Shown: positions 8,171 through 15,466 of the stretch, in pieces
Layout: every line of letters starts with the position of its first letter
How positions within the stretch are numbered: position 1 is the first letter of the stretch
NCBI GenBank assembly: GCA_964608055.1
Contig: CAZSMJ010000002.1
Span: 1 to 46,067 of the forward strand
DNA from: JALYNX01 sp964608055
Lineage (GTDB): Bacteria > Actinomycetota > Acidimicrobiia > Spongiisociales > ZC4RG35
Direction: 5' to 3'
Length of the DNA stretch: 46,067 nt
Notes under the pieces: generated by a model
The model's database searches: none
The model's input: the letters and a program-made list of their open reading frames with translations, nothing else
Told to the model about the DNA's origin: nothing
Program-made: the position numbers and the translations under genes

Positions 8171-8176
8171 TATAAC
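8171..8176 (+). promoter_or_regulatory. Candidate -10 element (TATAAC) for a leaderless transcript
   Basis: TATAAC matches the TATAAT consensus in five of six positions and ends 8 nt before the ATG at 8185, so transcription would begin at or next to the start codon. No Shine-Dalgarno is present in the short spacer GTCCCCCT, which supports leaderless initiation, common in actinobacteria. No clear -35 box is visible; the upstream DNA holds near-repeats TACGCAA, TACGTAA and CACGTAT. Confidence 0.5.
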
Positions 8177-8184
8177 GTCCCCCT

Positions 8185-8400
8185 ATGGCCCAATTCGACG
8201 TAGATGCCATGCTGCAACGGTTCCAGGAGCGGGCAGCGGCGGTGAAGGATCGCCCCCTGCCCCCGGTCGCCGGTGACGAGCGCAAGATGTTCATCGAGCA
8301 GGCGGAGCGCGATTACACCGACTACGCCCTGGTCGGGAATGCGATCTGGAGTGTCGAGGACGACCACCTCGTGCTCCGGATCCCCCTCAACGGCAGCTGA
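8185..8400 (+). CDS. Small conserved-looking protein upstream of ArsA-like pair, function unknown
   Basis: A 71-aa soluble protein: an amphipathic N-terminal half (FDVDAMLQRFQERAAAVKDR) followed by ERKMFIEQAERDYTDYALVG and a beta-like C-terminus, WSVEDDHLVLRIPL. No membrane segment or cysteine is present. It is 12 nt upstream of the first ArsA-like ATPase on the same strand, so it is probably the first gene of that operon. In Mycobacterium tuberculosis a similarly small gene (Rv3678A) precedes Rv3679-Rv3680. I infer it may act with the ATPases, but nothing in the sequence states its function. Confidence 0.75.
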   Translation: MAQFDVDAMLQRFQERAAAVKDRPLPPVAGDERKMFIEQAERDYTDYALVGNAIWSVEDDHLVLRIPLNGS

Positions 8401-8412
8401 ATGGGGCACTAG

Positions 8413-9258
8413 GTGCTCGAGAAGAGACTCCTCATCGTTTCCGGCAAGGGAGGGGTCGGAAAGTCCGCCGTCACCGCAGGTCTGGCCCTTCTGGCCCAAC
8501 GCCGGGGACAGCGGGTATTGGCGATGGAGATGGGGTCGCCCGGCGGGTTGTCGGCACACTTCGGGACTGGGGCGCTCGAGTTCCGACCACGCGAGGTCCG
8601 CCCCGGCCTGCATGCGATGCAGATGGTCCGCTCAGATGCGCTACTCGAGTATCTGGCGCTCCAGCTGAACATCCGCGGCATCGCCGGCTTCGGCCCGTTC
8701 GCCCGTGCCTTCGACGCCCTCGCCACCACCGCCCCCGGGATCAGGGAGATCATCACGATCGGGAAGGCGATCTGGGAGGTCAAGGAGGACCGGTGGGACA
8801 TCGTGATCGCCGACGCACCTCCCACCGGGCAGATCGGGTCGTTCCTCAGGGCGCCGCTGACGATCGCCCAGCTCGTCCCCGGGGGCAAGGTGAGAGCCCA
8901 GGCCGACATGATGCGTGACATGCTCGCCGACCCTGATACCACCGAGATGGTCTTGGTCACCCTGCCCGAGGAGCTGCCGACGACGGAGACAGAAGAAACC
9001 TTGGAATGGCTGGAGTCTGAAAAGGTGATCAGCACACCCCGCCTGATCGCCAATCGTGTTCTCGAAGAGCTGGGAGATGACTCGACTCCGCGGGGACCTC
9101 TCGGCGAAGCAGCTCGACTCCATCGCGCCCTCTGGGCAGGACAACAGGAATGGCTGCGCCGTCTTCCCCCCGAGCATCGACTCCCCTATCTGTTCGGGCT
9201 GTTCACGCCAGGCGAGGTTGCTGCCCGGATGTGCGACGAGTTCGAGACAATGACATGA
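8413..9258 (+). CDS. ArsA/Get3-like ATPase, first subunit (BagA/Rv3679-like)
   Basis: A 281-aa cytoplasmic P-loop ATPase of the ArsA/Get3 (SIMIBI) class. The deviant Walker A GKGGVGKS (residues 11-18) includes the signature lysine Lys12. Switch II appears as IADAPPTGQIG, and VLVTLPEELPTTETEETLEWL is typical of the family. It is shorter than Get3. The start is GTG at 8413 and the stop overlaps the next ATPase as ATGA. Adjacent paired ArsA-like proteins in actinobacteria (Rv3679-Rv3680, named BagA/BagB) form a complex linked to stress tolerance; the arrangement here fits that pair. No arsenite-efflux partner (ArsB, ArsR) is nearby, so arsenic transport is unlikely. Confidence 0.86.
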   Translation: MLEKRLLIVSGKGGVGKSAVTAGLALLAQRRGQRVLAMEMGSPGGLSAHFGTGALEFRPREVRPGLHAMQMVRSDALLEYLALQLNIRGIAGFGPFARAFDALATTAPGIREIITIGKAIWEVKEDRWDIVIADAPPTGQIGSFLRAPLTIAQLVPGGKVRAQADMMRDMLADPDTTEMVLVTLPEELPTTETEETLEWLESEKVISTPRLIANRVLEELGDDSTPRGPLGEAARLHRALWAGQQEWLRRLPPEHRLPYLFGLFTPGEVAARMCDEFETMT

Positions 9259-10289
9259 CAGCCACCCTTCTCGTCACCGGCGCCGGAGGCGTGGGCAAGA
9301 CCACAGTTGCAGCTGCGATCGCGATTCGAGCGGCTCGCAGTGGGCTGAGAACGTTGGTGGTGACAGTTGACCCGGCACGGCGCCTCGCCAGTGCGCTCGG
9401 TGTCGCCGATCTCGGCAATGAGCCCCAACCCCACGACGACGAGCCCAACCTCTGGGCGGCCATGCTCGACTCCACCGCGTCCTGGCGTGCCGTTGCGATG
9501 CGGCACGCCGACCCCAAAGTGGCCACGCGTCTCGCCGACAATGAGTTCTTCCAGGCCGCCTCCGAGCACTTCCCTGCATCACAGGCTTATGCGGCAGCAG
9601 ACCAGGCGGCGACCTTCGTGCAGGCAATGGCGTGGGACCTGGTGGTGGTCGACACCCCACCCTCCGGTGGTGGCATCGAATTCTTCACCGCACCGGCGCA
9701 GATGGCCGACCTGGTCGGAGGTCGCCTGCTGCGGTGGATGACCGGAGGCCCGCTCCCCGGGCGAAGACTGCTCTTCAATGCCGCTGGTCGCCCCATGCTC
9801 CGCATCGCCGACTCGATCCTCGGCTCCGATCTCCTGGAGCGGGTCGCCGAATTCCTGCTCGACCTGCGCACCACCTACGACGGGGTGTCACAGAGGGGAC
9901 GCGAGATAGAGCGGGTCTTGCGCTCAGCCACCATCTTGGTCTTGACCACTTCGGACCCGGCACCGGTGTGGGAGGCGATCAAGTTCTATCGCGAGCTGCC
10001 CAAACTCGCCTCCACTCCGGCCGCGGTGGTCTTCAACCGGATCCTGCCCGAGACGTGGGCCACTGCGACTGTTCCGGCCGGAGCCAAACCGATACTTGCC
10101 AACAACCTCGCCCGATGGAGTGCGGAGACGGTTCGCCAGCGTGACACCCGCGAGGAGTTCTCGGCTCGATACGGGGCGCAAGTGGCGACTATTCCGTGGT
10201 CGATGAGCCCGCCCACGGATCTCGACGGCCTCGCCGGGATGCTGGATGACGCCAAAGGGGTCCCGTGGACCTCTTTTGGAATCGAATAG
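9255..10289 (+). CDS. ArsA/Get3-like ATPase, second subunit (BagB/Rv3680-like)
   Basis: The second member of the ATPase pair, 344 aa. Its Walker A is GAGGVGKTT (residues 9-17), in which the deviant-Walker signature lysine is replaced by Ala10. VVTVDPARRLASALG and VVDTPPSGGGIEFFTAP are strongly typical of ArsA-like proteins. ATG at 9255 overlaps the upstream stop (ATGA); a longer frame starting at 9150 lies inside the first ATPase and is rejected. Because only one partner keeps the signature lysine, the two probably work as an asymmetric heterodimer. The substrate or client is unknown. A HAD hydrolase gene follows 19 bp later with its own candidate promoter. Confidence 0.86.
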   Translation: MTATLLVTGAGGVGKTTVAAAIAIRAARSGLRTLVVTVDPARRLASALGVADLGNEPQPHDDEPNLWAAMLDSTASWRAVAMRHADPKVATRLADNEFFQAASEHFPASQAYAAADQAATFVQAMAWDLVVVDTPPSGGGIEFFTAPAQMADLVGGRLLRWMTGGPLPGRRLLFNAAGRPMLRIADSILGSDLLERVAEFLLDLRTTYDGVSQRGREIERVLRSATILVLTTSDPAPVWEAIKFYRELPKLASTPAAVVFNRILPETWATATVPAGAKPILANNLARWSAETVRQRDTREEFSARYGAQVATIPWSMSPPTDLDGLAGMLDDAKGVPWTSFGIE

Positions 10290-10295
10290 ACCGAA

Positions 10296-10301
10296 TATCC
10301 T
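10296..10301 (+). promoter_or_regulatory. Candidate -10 element (TATCCT) before the HAD hydrolase
   Basis: TATCCT fits the TANNNT form common for actinobacterial sigma-70 promoters and ends 7 nt before the ATG at 10309, the spacing expected for a leaderless transcript. AGGGG at 10303-10307 is too close to the ATG to work as a ribosome binding site. It lies in the 19-bp gap after the second ATPase gene, so the HAD gene may be both read through and separately transcribed. Confidence 0.4.
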
Positions 10302-10308
10302 TAGGGGA

Positions 10309-11118
10309 ATGGCGAGCAGTGCCGCATTCTTCGATCTCGACCGGACCCTGATCTCGGGAGCCTCGGCTTTCCCGTTCGGGATCGAGGCCTGGCGACAGGG
10401 TTTGGCGACGGGCGGCGACGTGGGCAAGTGGGCGGTTGCTGCTATCAGCTTCAAGCTGATCGGGGACAAAGGGAACACATCGCACGATGTGAAGGGCGAC
10501 CTGCTCAGCGGAATCGGCGGTTCCTCAGTCCGAGCCCTGGAGAGTGTGGGTACCGCGGTCATGCCCAAACTGGTGGCCAGGGTCCGGCCCGAAGCCCGGA
10601 GACTGATCAAGATGCATCATGAAGCGGGCCGCGACACGTGGATCGTCTCCGCCTCGCCACACGAGATCGTCGAACCGCTGGCGCGCTCGTTGGGAATGAC
10701 CGGAGCCATCGGGACCCGGATGAAGGTGGTCGCCGGGCACTACACCGGCGAGATCGACGGGCCGTTCGTCTACGGGGTGGGCAAGGCGGAAGCGATCGAG
10801 AAACTCGTCTCCGATCTCGGTTACGACCCCGAGCGCAGTTATGCCTATTCCGACTCGGTCTCGGACCTCCCCATGATGGAAATGGTCGGACATCCGGTTG
10901 CGGTCAATCCTGACTCCGAATTGGAGCGGGTGGCTCATGAGAGGGGCTGGCCGATCGTGATCTTCGCCCGACGCACCAAGCGCGCAATCGCGATGAGTGG
11001 GGTGGGAACCGTGGCCGCAGCCACCGCTGCCGGCGCCTACGCCCTAGGGCGACGGCATGGGAGGGCGAGCGCGTTGGCGCGAGTCGCCCAGCATCAGATC
11101 AACCCACGCCGACGCTGA
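10309..11118 (+). CDS. HAD superfamily hydrolase, subfamily IB (SerB-like phosphatase)
   Basis: A 269-aa phosphatase-like protein. Motif I is FFDLDRTL with nucleophile Asp9 and Asp11, motif II is IVSASPHEIVEPLARSLG, and motif IV is AYSDSVSDLPMMEMVG; the cap region before motif II is helical, as in subfamily IB (phosphoserine phosphatase-like) enzymes. The C-terminus has a short hydrophobic stretch, GVGTVAAATAAGAYALG, that may touch the membrane, then a basic tail. The substrate is not evident; relatives act on phosphorylated lipid or amino-acid precursors. ATG 10309 gives the conserved N-terminus; the frame is open upstream but within the ATPase gene. It is convergent with dnaE, with a single base between stop codons. 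Confidence 0.86.
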   Translation: MASSAAFFDLDRTLISGASAFPFGIEAWRQGLATGGDVGKWAVAAISFKLIGDKGNTSHDVKGDLLSGIGGSSVRALESVGTAVMPKLVARVRPEARRLIKMHHEAGRDTWIVSASPHEIVEPLARSLGMTGAIGTRMKVVAGHYTGEIDGPFVYGVGKAEAIEKLVSDLGYDPERSYAYSDSVSDLPMMEMVGHPVAVNPDSELERVAHERGWPIVIFARRTKRAIAMSGVGTVAAATAAGAYALGRRHGRASALARVAQHQINPRRR

Positions 11119-11119
11119 C

Positions 11120-14100
11120 TCAAATCACTGCCCGCTGACCGAGAAGCTCCTTGAGCTCGGCGAAGAGCGCAGACCTCGGCTCAACCCGATGGGTGTCACT
11201 CAGCTTGAGGACCTTGGTGCCGCTGTCGCTGACCATGTGGAGGAACACAGTCGCCGAGCCCGGATGATTGGCCAGGACCCCCTTGAGCCGGGTGACCACC
11301 TCGGGCGAGAGACGGCCGGCCGCCACCTGGAGCCTGACCGAATCGTCATCCCTGACCTCGAGCTCCTTGATCTCCCGGGCGATGACCTTGAGGTCGTCAC
11401 CGCGGTTGTCGAGATTGCCGCTGACCACCACCACGGCGTCGGCGACGATGGCGGGGCCAAAGTCATGGACCGTGCGGGGGAAGGCCATCACCTCCACCGA
11501 ACCTTCGAGGTCCTCCAGCTGGAAGAAGATCATCGGCTCCCCGGACCTGGTCCAGCGGCGGGTGATCGAAGCCACCAGTCCCCCGACTGTCACCGAGGTC
11601 CGATCAGCGAGCTCGTCGAGGTCCCGAATGCTGTTGGTGGTGGCTGCGGCCAGCGACGGGCCAATCGACAACAGAGGATGGTCGGACACGTAGAGGCCGA
11701 GCATCTCCTTCTCGAACCCGAGCCTGATCTTCTGGGGCCAGAGCATGGCCGGAATCTCGATACGGCTCTCGCGGACCGCCTCGGTGTCTCCGGCGAACAG
11801 GCTGAACTGACCCATGTCTTCATTGCGGCGCCGCTCCACGGTGGCGTCGAGTATCTGCTCGTAGACCATGGTCAAGCCCTTGCGCGGATCCCCTGATGCG
11901 TCGAAGGCGCCGGCCTTGATCAGCGACTCGACAGTTCTCTTGTTGAGCACCGACACGTCCACCCGGTCGACGAAGTCCTGAAGCGATGTGAACGGTGCCT
12001 CTGCTCGAGCCTCGATGACCTTCTCGACCACTCCCTCTCCGACGTTGCGCACCGCCGACAGGCCGAAGCGAATGCGACCGTCGAGAACCGTGAAATCGCT
12101 ACCCGACTCATTGACGTCGGGAACCAGGACTTTGATCCCCATCTGACGGCATTCGTTGAGATAGACCGCGGTCCGATCCTTGTCTTTCTTGGTCGCGGTG
12201 AGGAGTGCGGCCAGGTACTCGGCTGGGTGATGAGCCTTGAGATAAGCGGTCTGATAGGCGACCAGGCCGTAGGCCGCGCTATGGCTGCGATTGAACCCGT
12301 ACCCGGCAAAATGTTCGATGAGCCCGAAGATCTCCCTCCCCACCTCTTCGCTGTGACCCTGACTCAGGCATCCCTGGACGAACTTCTCCTCCTCGGCGAC
12401 CATCACCGACTTGATCTTCTTGCCCATGGCAACGCGCAGGTTGTCGGCGTCGACCATCGAGTAGCCGGCCATCTCCTGGGCCACCGTCATCACCTGCTCC
12501 TGATACACCATGATCTGATAGGTGTCCGCCAGCTTGTCGGTCAGGGCGGGGTGGAGCTCTTCGATCGCGGCTCTGCCGTTCTTGCGGTCGGCGTAGAGGT
12601 TGTGCATGTTGGCCCCCATCGGGCCCGGCCGATAGAGAGCCACCAGTGCGATCACGTCGTTGAACGAGTCGGGCCGCAACGAACGGATCAGGGAGCGCAT
12701 CGCGGTGCCCTCGAGCTGGAACACCCCGATGGTGTTGCCACTCTGCAAGAGCCCGAAGGTCTTTTCGTCGTCGAGAGATACCCCGTCGATATCGACCCGC
12801 TCCCCGGTGGTCTCCTCGACCAACTCGAGACAACGCTCGATGATCGAGAGGTTGCGCAGACCGAGGAAGTCCATCTTGAGCAACCCGAGCGACTGCACTC
12901 CGTACATCTCGTACTGGGTGACGACTTCGGCTCCTTCGCCCTTCTGCTGGATGGGGACGATGTTGATCAGCGGCTCCGGCCCGATCACCACCGCCGCGGC
13001 ATGGATCGAATCCTGTCTGCGGAGCCCCTCGACACCGCGGGCGGCGTCGACTGTCTCCCGAACCGCTTCATCGGCCTCGTAGAGATCACGGAGCCCCTGG
13101 GCGTTGGCGTACCAATCCTTGACGGTGGAGTCGGCGTCGGGCGGTGGCGGAGTCAAGACCTGCTCCAGGGTCGCCTCCTTGCCGAGAATGGACGGGGGCA
13201 TCGCCTTAGCGATCCGATCGCCCACCCCATAGGCATGACCGAGAACCCGGGCCGCGTCGCGGACCGCCTGCTTGCCCTTGATGGTGGAGAAGGTGACGAT
13301 CTGTGCCACCCGGTCGGCGCCGTACTTCTGGGCCGCGTACTTGATCACGTCAGAGCGGTAGCGCTCGTCGAAGTCCATGTCGATGTCCGGCATTTCCTTG
13401 CGCCCGGGATTCAGGAATCGCTCGAAGATCAGCCCGTAGGCGAGCGGATCGAGATCGGTGATCCGTAGGCAATAGGACACGATGGAGCCGGCCGCCGAGC
13501 CCCGGCCCGGCCCGACCCGGATTCGGTTCTCCCGGGCATAGCGGATGAGATCCCAGACGATCAAGAAGTAGGCGGGGAAGCCCATCTCCTCGATGATCTT
13601 CAATTCGTGCTCGACCCTTTCCCCGACCTCGGGAGCGGGGCTGGGCCCGTAGCGCTCCCGGGTTCCCTGATCGACGAGCTTTCTCAGATAGGTGACCTCG
13701 GTCTCTCCTGCGGGCACCGGGAAATGGGGCAGCAGGATCTTGCCGAGCTCGAGTTCGACATCGACTCGCTCTGCGACCAACAACGTGTTGTCACATGCCC
13801 CGGGGAAGGTGTCGGCCGGGAACAGCTGACGCATCTCGGCTGCAGTCTTCAGGTAGTGATCGCTTCCCTCGAACCGGAGGCGGGCGGTGTCACTTCGCAG
13901 CGAGCCGGTCTGGATACAGAGCAGGACATCGTGGGCTTCGTGCTCGTTGCGCCGGGTGTAGTGGGCGTCGTTGGTCGCCAGCAACGGAGCGCCGGTCTGG
14001 GTGGAGATGGCGAGGAGATCGGGCATGATCGCCTTCTGGGCCGCCAGCCCATGATCCTGGACCTCGATGAAGAAGTTCTCCTTGCCAAAGATGTCTTGAA

Positions 14101-14626
14101 ACCTCCCGGCTGCGGCGAGAGCGGCTTCGAAGTCGCGGATCTGTCCCTTGTTGCCTTCCTCGCTCATCGAGTCCGGCGCCAGCAGCTGTGGGACCAGCCC
14201 ACCCAGACAGCCCGAGGTGGCGATGATCCCTTCGGCGTGCTGGGACAGGAGCTCGAAGTCCATCCTCGGCTTGTAGTAGTAACCCTCGAGGTAGGCCTTG
14301 GACGAGAGTTGGAGGAGGTTGCGATAGCCGACTTCGTTCACCGCGAGCAGGTTCATGTGATACCGCTTGTTGGCGCTTCCCAGAGGCCGATCGAAACGGG
14401 AGCCGTCGGTGAAGTAAGCCTCGGTCCCGATGATCGGCTTGATCCCGATCGCGCGGGCTGCCTTGACGAAGTCGACCACCCCGTAGAGGACGCCGTGGTC
14501 GGTGATGGCAATGGCCGGTTGCCCGTCGGCGGCTGCCGCCGTGACCACGTCGTTGATTCGGGCAGCGCCGTCGAGCATCGAGTACTCGGTGTGAACGTGG
14601 AGGTGGGCGAATGACACGTCTGTCAT
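11120..14626 (-). CDS. dnaE: DNA polymerase III alpha subunit, replicative
   Basis: The 1168-aa catalytic subunit of the chromosomal replicase. Domains in order: PHP domain (HLHVHTEYSMLDGA, residues 8-21; ITDHG near 42), palm (GPGRGSAAGS near 372; PDIDMDFDERYR near 408, with two catalytic Asp; LKMDFLGLRN near 580, with the third), thumb/fingers, tandem HhH region (GFNRSHSAAYGLVAYQTAYLK) and a C-terminal OB fold (near 980-1060). Length and PHP motifs match DnaE1 rather than the shorter error-prone DnaE2/ImuC. TAGGGT at 14633-14638 lies 6 nt before the ATG, consistent with a leaderless start. The interval upstream carries repeated TCGCGA motifs. Confidence 0.96.
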   Translation of the reverse strand: MTDVSFAHLHVHTEYSMLDGAARINDVVTAAAADGQPAIAITDHGVLYGVVDFVKAARAIGIKPIIGTEAYFTDGSRFDRPLGSANKRYHMNLLAVNEVGYRNLLQLSSKAYLEGYYYKPRMDFELLSQHAEGIIATSGCLGGLVPQLLAPDSMSEEGNKGQIRDFEAALAAAGRFQDIFGKENFFIEVQDHGLAAQKAIMPDLLAISTQTGAPLLATNDAHYTRRNEHEAHDVLLCIQTGSLRSDTARLRFEGSDHYLKTAAEMRQLFPADTFPGACDNTLLVAERVDVELELGKILLPHFPVPAGETEVTYLRKLVDQGTRERYGPSPAPEVGERVEHELKIIEEMGFPAYFLIVWDLIRYARENRIRVGPGRGSAAGSIVSYCLRITDLDPLAYGLIFERFLNPGRKEMPDIDMDFDERYRSDVIKYAAQKYGADRVAQIVTFSTIKGKQAVRDAARVLGHAYGVGDRIAKAMPPSILGKEATLEQVLTPPPPDADSTVKDWYANAQGLRDLYEADEAVRETVDAARGVEGLRRQDSIHAAAVVIGPEPLINIVPIQQKGEGAEVVTQYEMYGVQSLGLLKMDFLGLRNLSIIERCLELVEETTGERVDIDGVSLDDEKTFGLLQSGNTIGVFQLEGTAMRSLIRSLRPDSFNDVIALVALYRPGPMGANMHNLYADRKNGRAAIEELHPALTDKLADTYQIMVYQEQVMTVAQEMAGYSMVDADNLRVAMGKKIKSVMVAEEEKFVQGCLSQGHSEEVGREIFGLIEHFAGYGFNRSHSAAYGLVAYQTAYLKAHHPAEYLAALLTATKKDKDRTAVYLNECRQMGIKVLVPDVNESGSDFTVLDGRIRFGLSAVRNVGEGVVEKVIEARAEAPFTSLQDFVDRVDVSVLNKRTVESLIKAGAFDASGDPRKGLTMVYEQILDATVERRRNEDMGQFSLFAGDTEAVRESRIEIPAMLWPQKIRLGFEKEMLGLYVSDHPLLSIGPSLAAATTNSIRDLDELADRTSVTVGGLVASITRRWTRSGEPMIFFQLEDLEGSVEVMAFPRTVHDFGPAIVADAVVVVSGNLDNRGDDLKVIAREIKELEVRDDDSVRLQVAAGRLSPEVVTRLKGVLANHPGSATVFLHMVSDSGTKVLKLSDTHRVEPRSALFAELKELLGQRAVI

Positions 14627-14695
14627 TCGGGCACCCTAGCCGGACTGCGGGGCGGTTGGTCACCATGAAGTGAGAGCATTTTCAGTCCTCCACCC

Positions 14696-14743
14696 GGGTC
14701 GCGAAACAATCTGAAACGGGTCGCGAAATCTCGGGCTTCGCGA
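14696..14743. repeat. Cluster of TCGCGA motifs upstream of dnaE
   Basis: The 11-bp sequence GGGTCGCGAAA occurs twice as a direct repeat, at 14696-14706 and 14718-14728, exactly 22 bp (two helical turns) apart. A third copy of the core appears inverted as TTCGCGA at 14737-14743, forming an inverted repeat with the second copy. The cluster lies 70-118 bp upstream of the dnaE start and has the layout of a protein-binding region, possibly controlling dnaE. The factor is unknown. Confidence 0.45.
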
Positions 14744-14806
14744 GCGGGTGTCCTGGTTTACCGTCCCTCCATGCTGGATTGCCTGAGAGATCAAACTAGA
14801 GTGGAA

Positions 14807-14820
14807 CGAACATATGTTCG
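14807..14820. promoter_or_regulatory. LexA (SOS) box
   Basis: CGAACATATGTTCG is a perfect 14-bp palindrome and matches the actinobacterial/Gram-positive LexA consensus CGAAC-N4-GTTCG (Cheo box). It overlaps the likely promoter (TAGAGT at 14797-14802) and ends 24 bp before the ATG of the small gene at 14845. It is therefore expected to hold that gene repressed until DNA damage. The dnaE start is about 180 bp away on the other side, so control of dnaE by this site is less likely. Confidence 0.8.
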
Positions 14821-14844
14821 ATGCGCACGAAGGGAGATCCTCGT

Positions 14845-15096
14845 ATGACCGAGTTCTCATTGCGTCTGCCGGCTCGGAAGCCCTCTATGGAGCTCATTGC
14901 CAGACTTGATCAAGCGACTCGGGACGAATTCGATGCTGAACTGCTCGACGCTCTTTGGGACGCGCACGAGGCGGGAGACCTGCCAAAGAAGATTGTGATT
15001 CTGCTGCGTGATTGGACGGCCCACGCACACTTCGCAGACTCCCCGATTGCCAAAGAACGGCTGGGAGAGGCCCGGGGACAAGCTTCGACCGGTTAG
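14845..15096 (+). CDS. Small SOS-box gene, function unknown (possibly antitoxin-like)
   Basis: An 83-aa acidic, helical protein with no membrane segment. ATG at 14845 has AGGGAG (14831-14835 region) about 9 nt upstream; an in-frame ATG at 14821 directly abuts the LexA box and is less likely. The middle part, TRDEFDAELLDALWDAHEAG then a conserved-looking LLRDWTAHAHFADSP, loosely resembles small actinobacterial antitoxin-like proteins (DUF6247 pattern: EF-x-x-E...W-x-x-x-A), but this is a weak comparison from memory. Third-position GC looks lower than in neighbours, suggesting recent acquisition. It converges on another small gene with a 4-bp overlap. A DNA-damage-induced role is inferred only from the operator. 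Confidence 0.6.
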   Translation: MTEFSLRLPARKPSMELIARLDQATRDEFDAELLDALWDAHEAGDLPKKIVILLRDWTAHAHFADSPIAKERLGEARGQASTG

Positions 15097-15356
15097 CCGA
15101 GTTCATCCAAGAGGTTCACGGCCTTTATCAGCATGACGTGATTGTCGTCTGTCGCAAATATCAGGACGTATACGTCGGTGTCCCCAATCCACAGCTGCGT
15201 GGTGTCGGTTTCCGTGATGTGGAGATCGGGGTTGGTCGGACTCGGGTCCTCCAGGAGCTGTGGCCTGACGTCTCGACGCCAAATGGTCCAAACGACGGAA
15301 CCCATCGCTTCCAGTTCGTCTTCGACCCCATATGGATCGCTCATCTCCCAAGGCAT
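15093..15356 (-). CDS. Hypothetical small acidic protein
   Basis: An 87-aa acidic protein, MPWEMSDPYGVEDELEAMG at the start, with alternating hydrophobic residues in the second half (LHITETDTTQLWIGDTDVYV, then LIFATDDNHVMLIKAV) that suggest a beta-sheet. I do not recognise it. The ATG at 15356 has no Shine-Dalgarno, but TAGGCT lies 8-9 nt upstream, which would allow leaderless transcription; ATG at 15344 is an alternative. It is convergent with, and overlaps by 4 bp, the SOS-box gene. The opposite strand is also open here, so the coding strand is not certain; I prefer this one for its protein-like composition. Confidence 0.5.
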   Translation of the reverse strand: MPWEMSDPYGVEDELEAMGSVVWTIWRRDVRPQLLEDPSPTNPDLHITETDTTQLWIGDTDVYVLIFATDDNHVMLIKAVNLLDELG

Positions 15357-15466
15357 GGTGACCAGCCTAGAAACCTCTAGTTGGATGGCCGGAAAGAACC
15401 TGACAATGAAAGGCGCGATGCGCCATCCGGTCCAGGCGCTACGGAGCGCCGAGGTATAGGCCTACC
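15357..15466. other. Short intergenic spacer
   Basis: About 110 bp between the small acidic gene and the end of the rhomboid gene, slightly richer in A/T than its surroundings. Apart from the candidate -10 TAGGCT (minus strand) for the small gene near its left end, I see no gene, clear hairpin or repeat here. Confidence 0.4.

Noticed and set aside
8413..10289. Arsenic resistance operon
   Set aside because: The two ArsA-like ATPases lack nearby arsB, arsR or arsC and lack an ArsA fusion; the pair matches the Rv3679-Rv3680 type instead.
11120..14626. dnaE as the SOS mutagenesis polymerase DnaE2/ImuC because of the nearby LexA box
   Set aside because: Length and motifs match replicative DnaE1, the box is about 180 bp away and points to the small gene, and no imuA/imuB partners are adjacent.
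15012..15380. A 122-aa rightward frame antisense to the small acidic gene
   Set aside because: It has no start signal, begins inside the SOS-box gene in another phase, and its composition is less protein-like than the leftward frame; some doubt remains.
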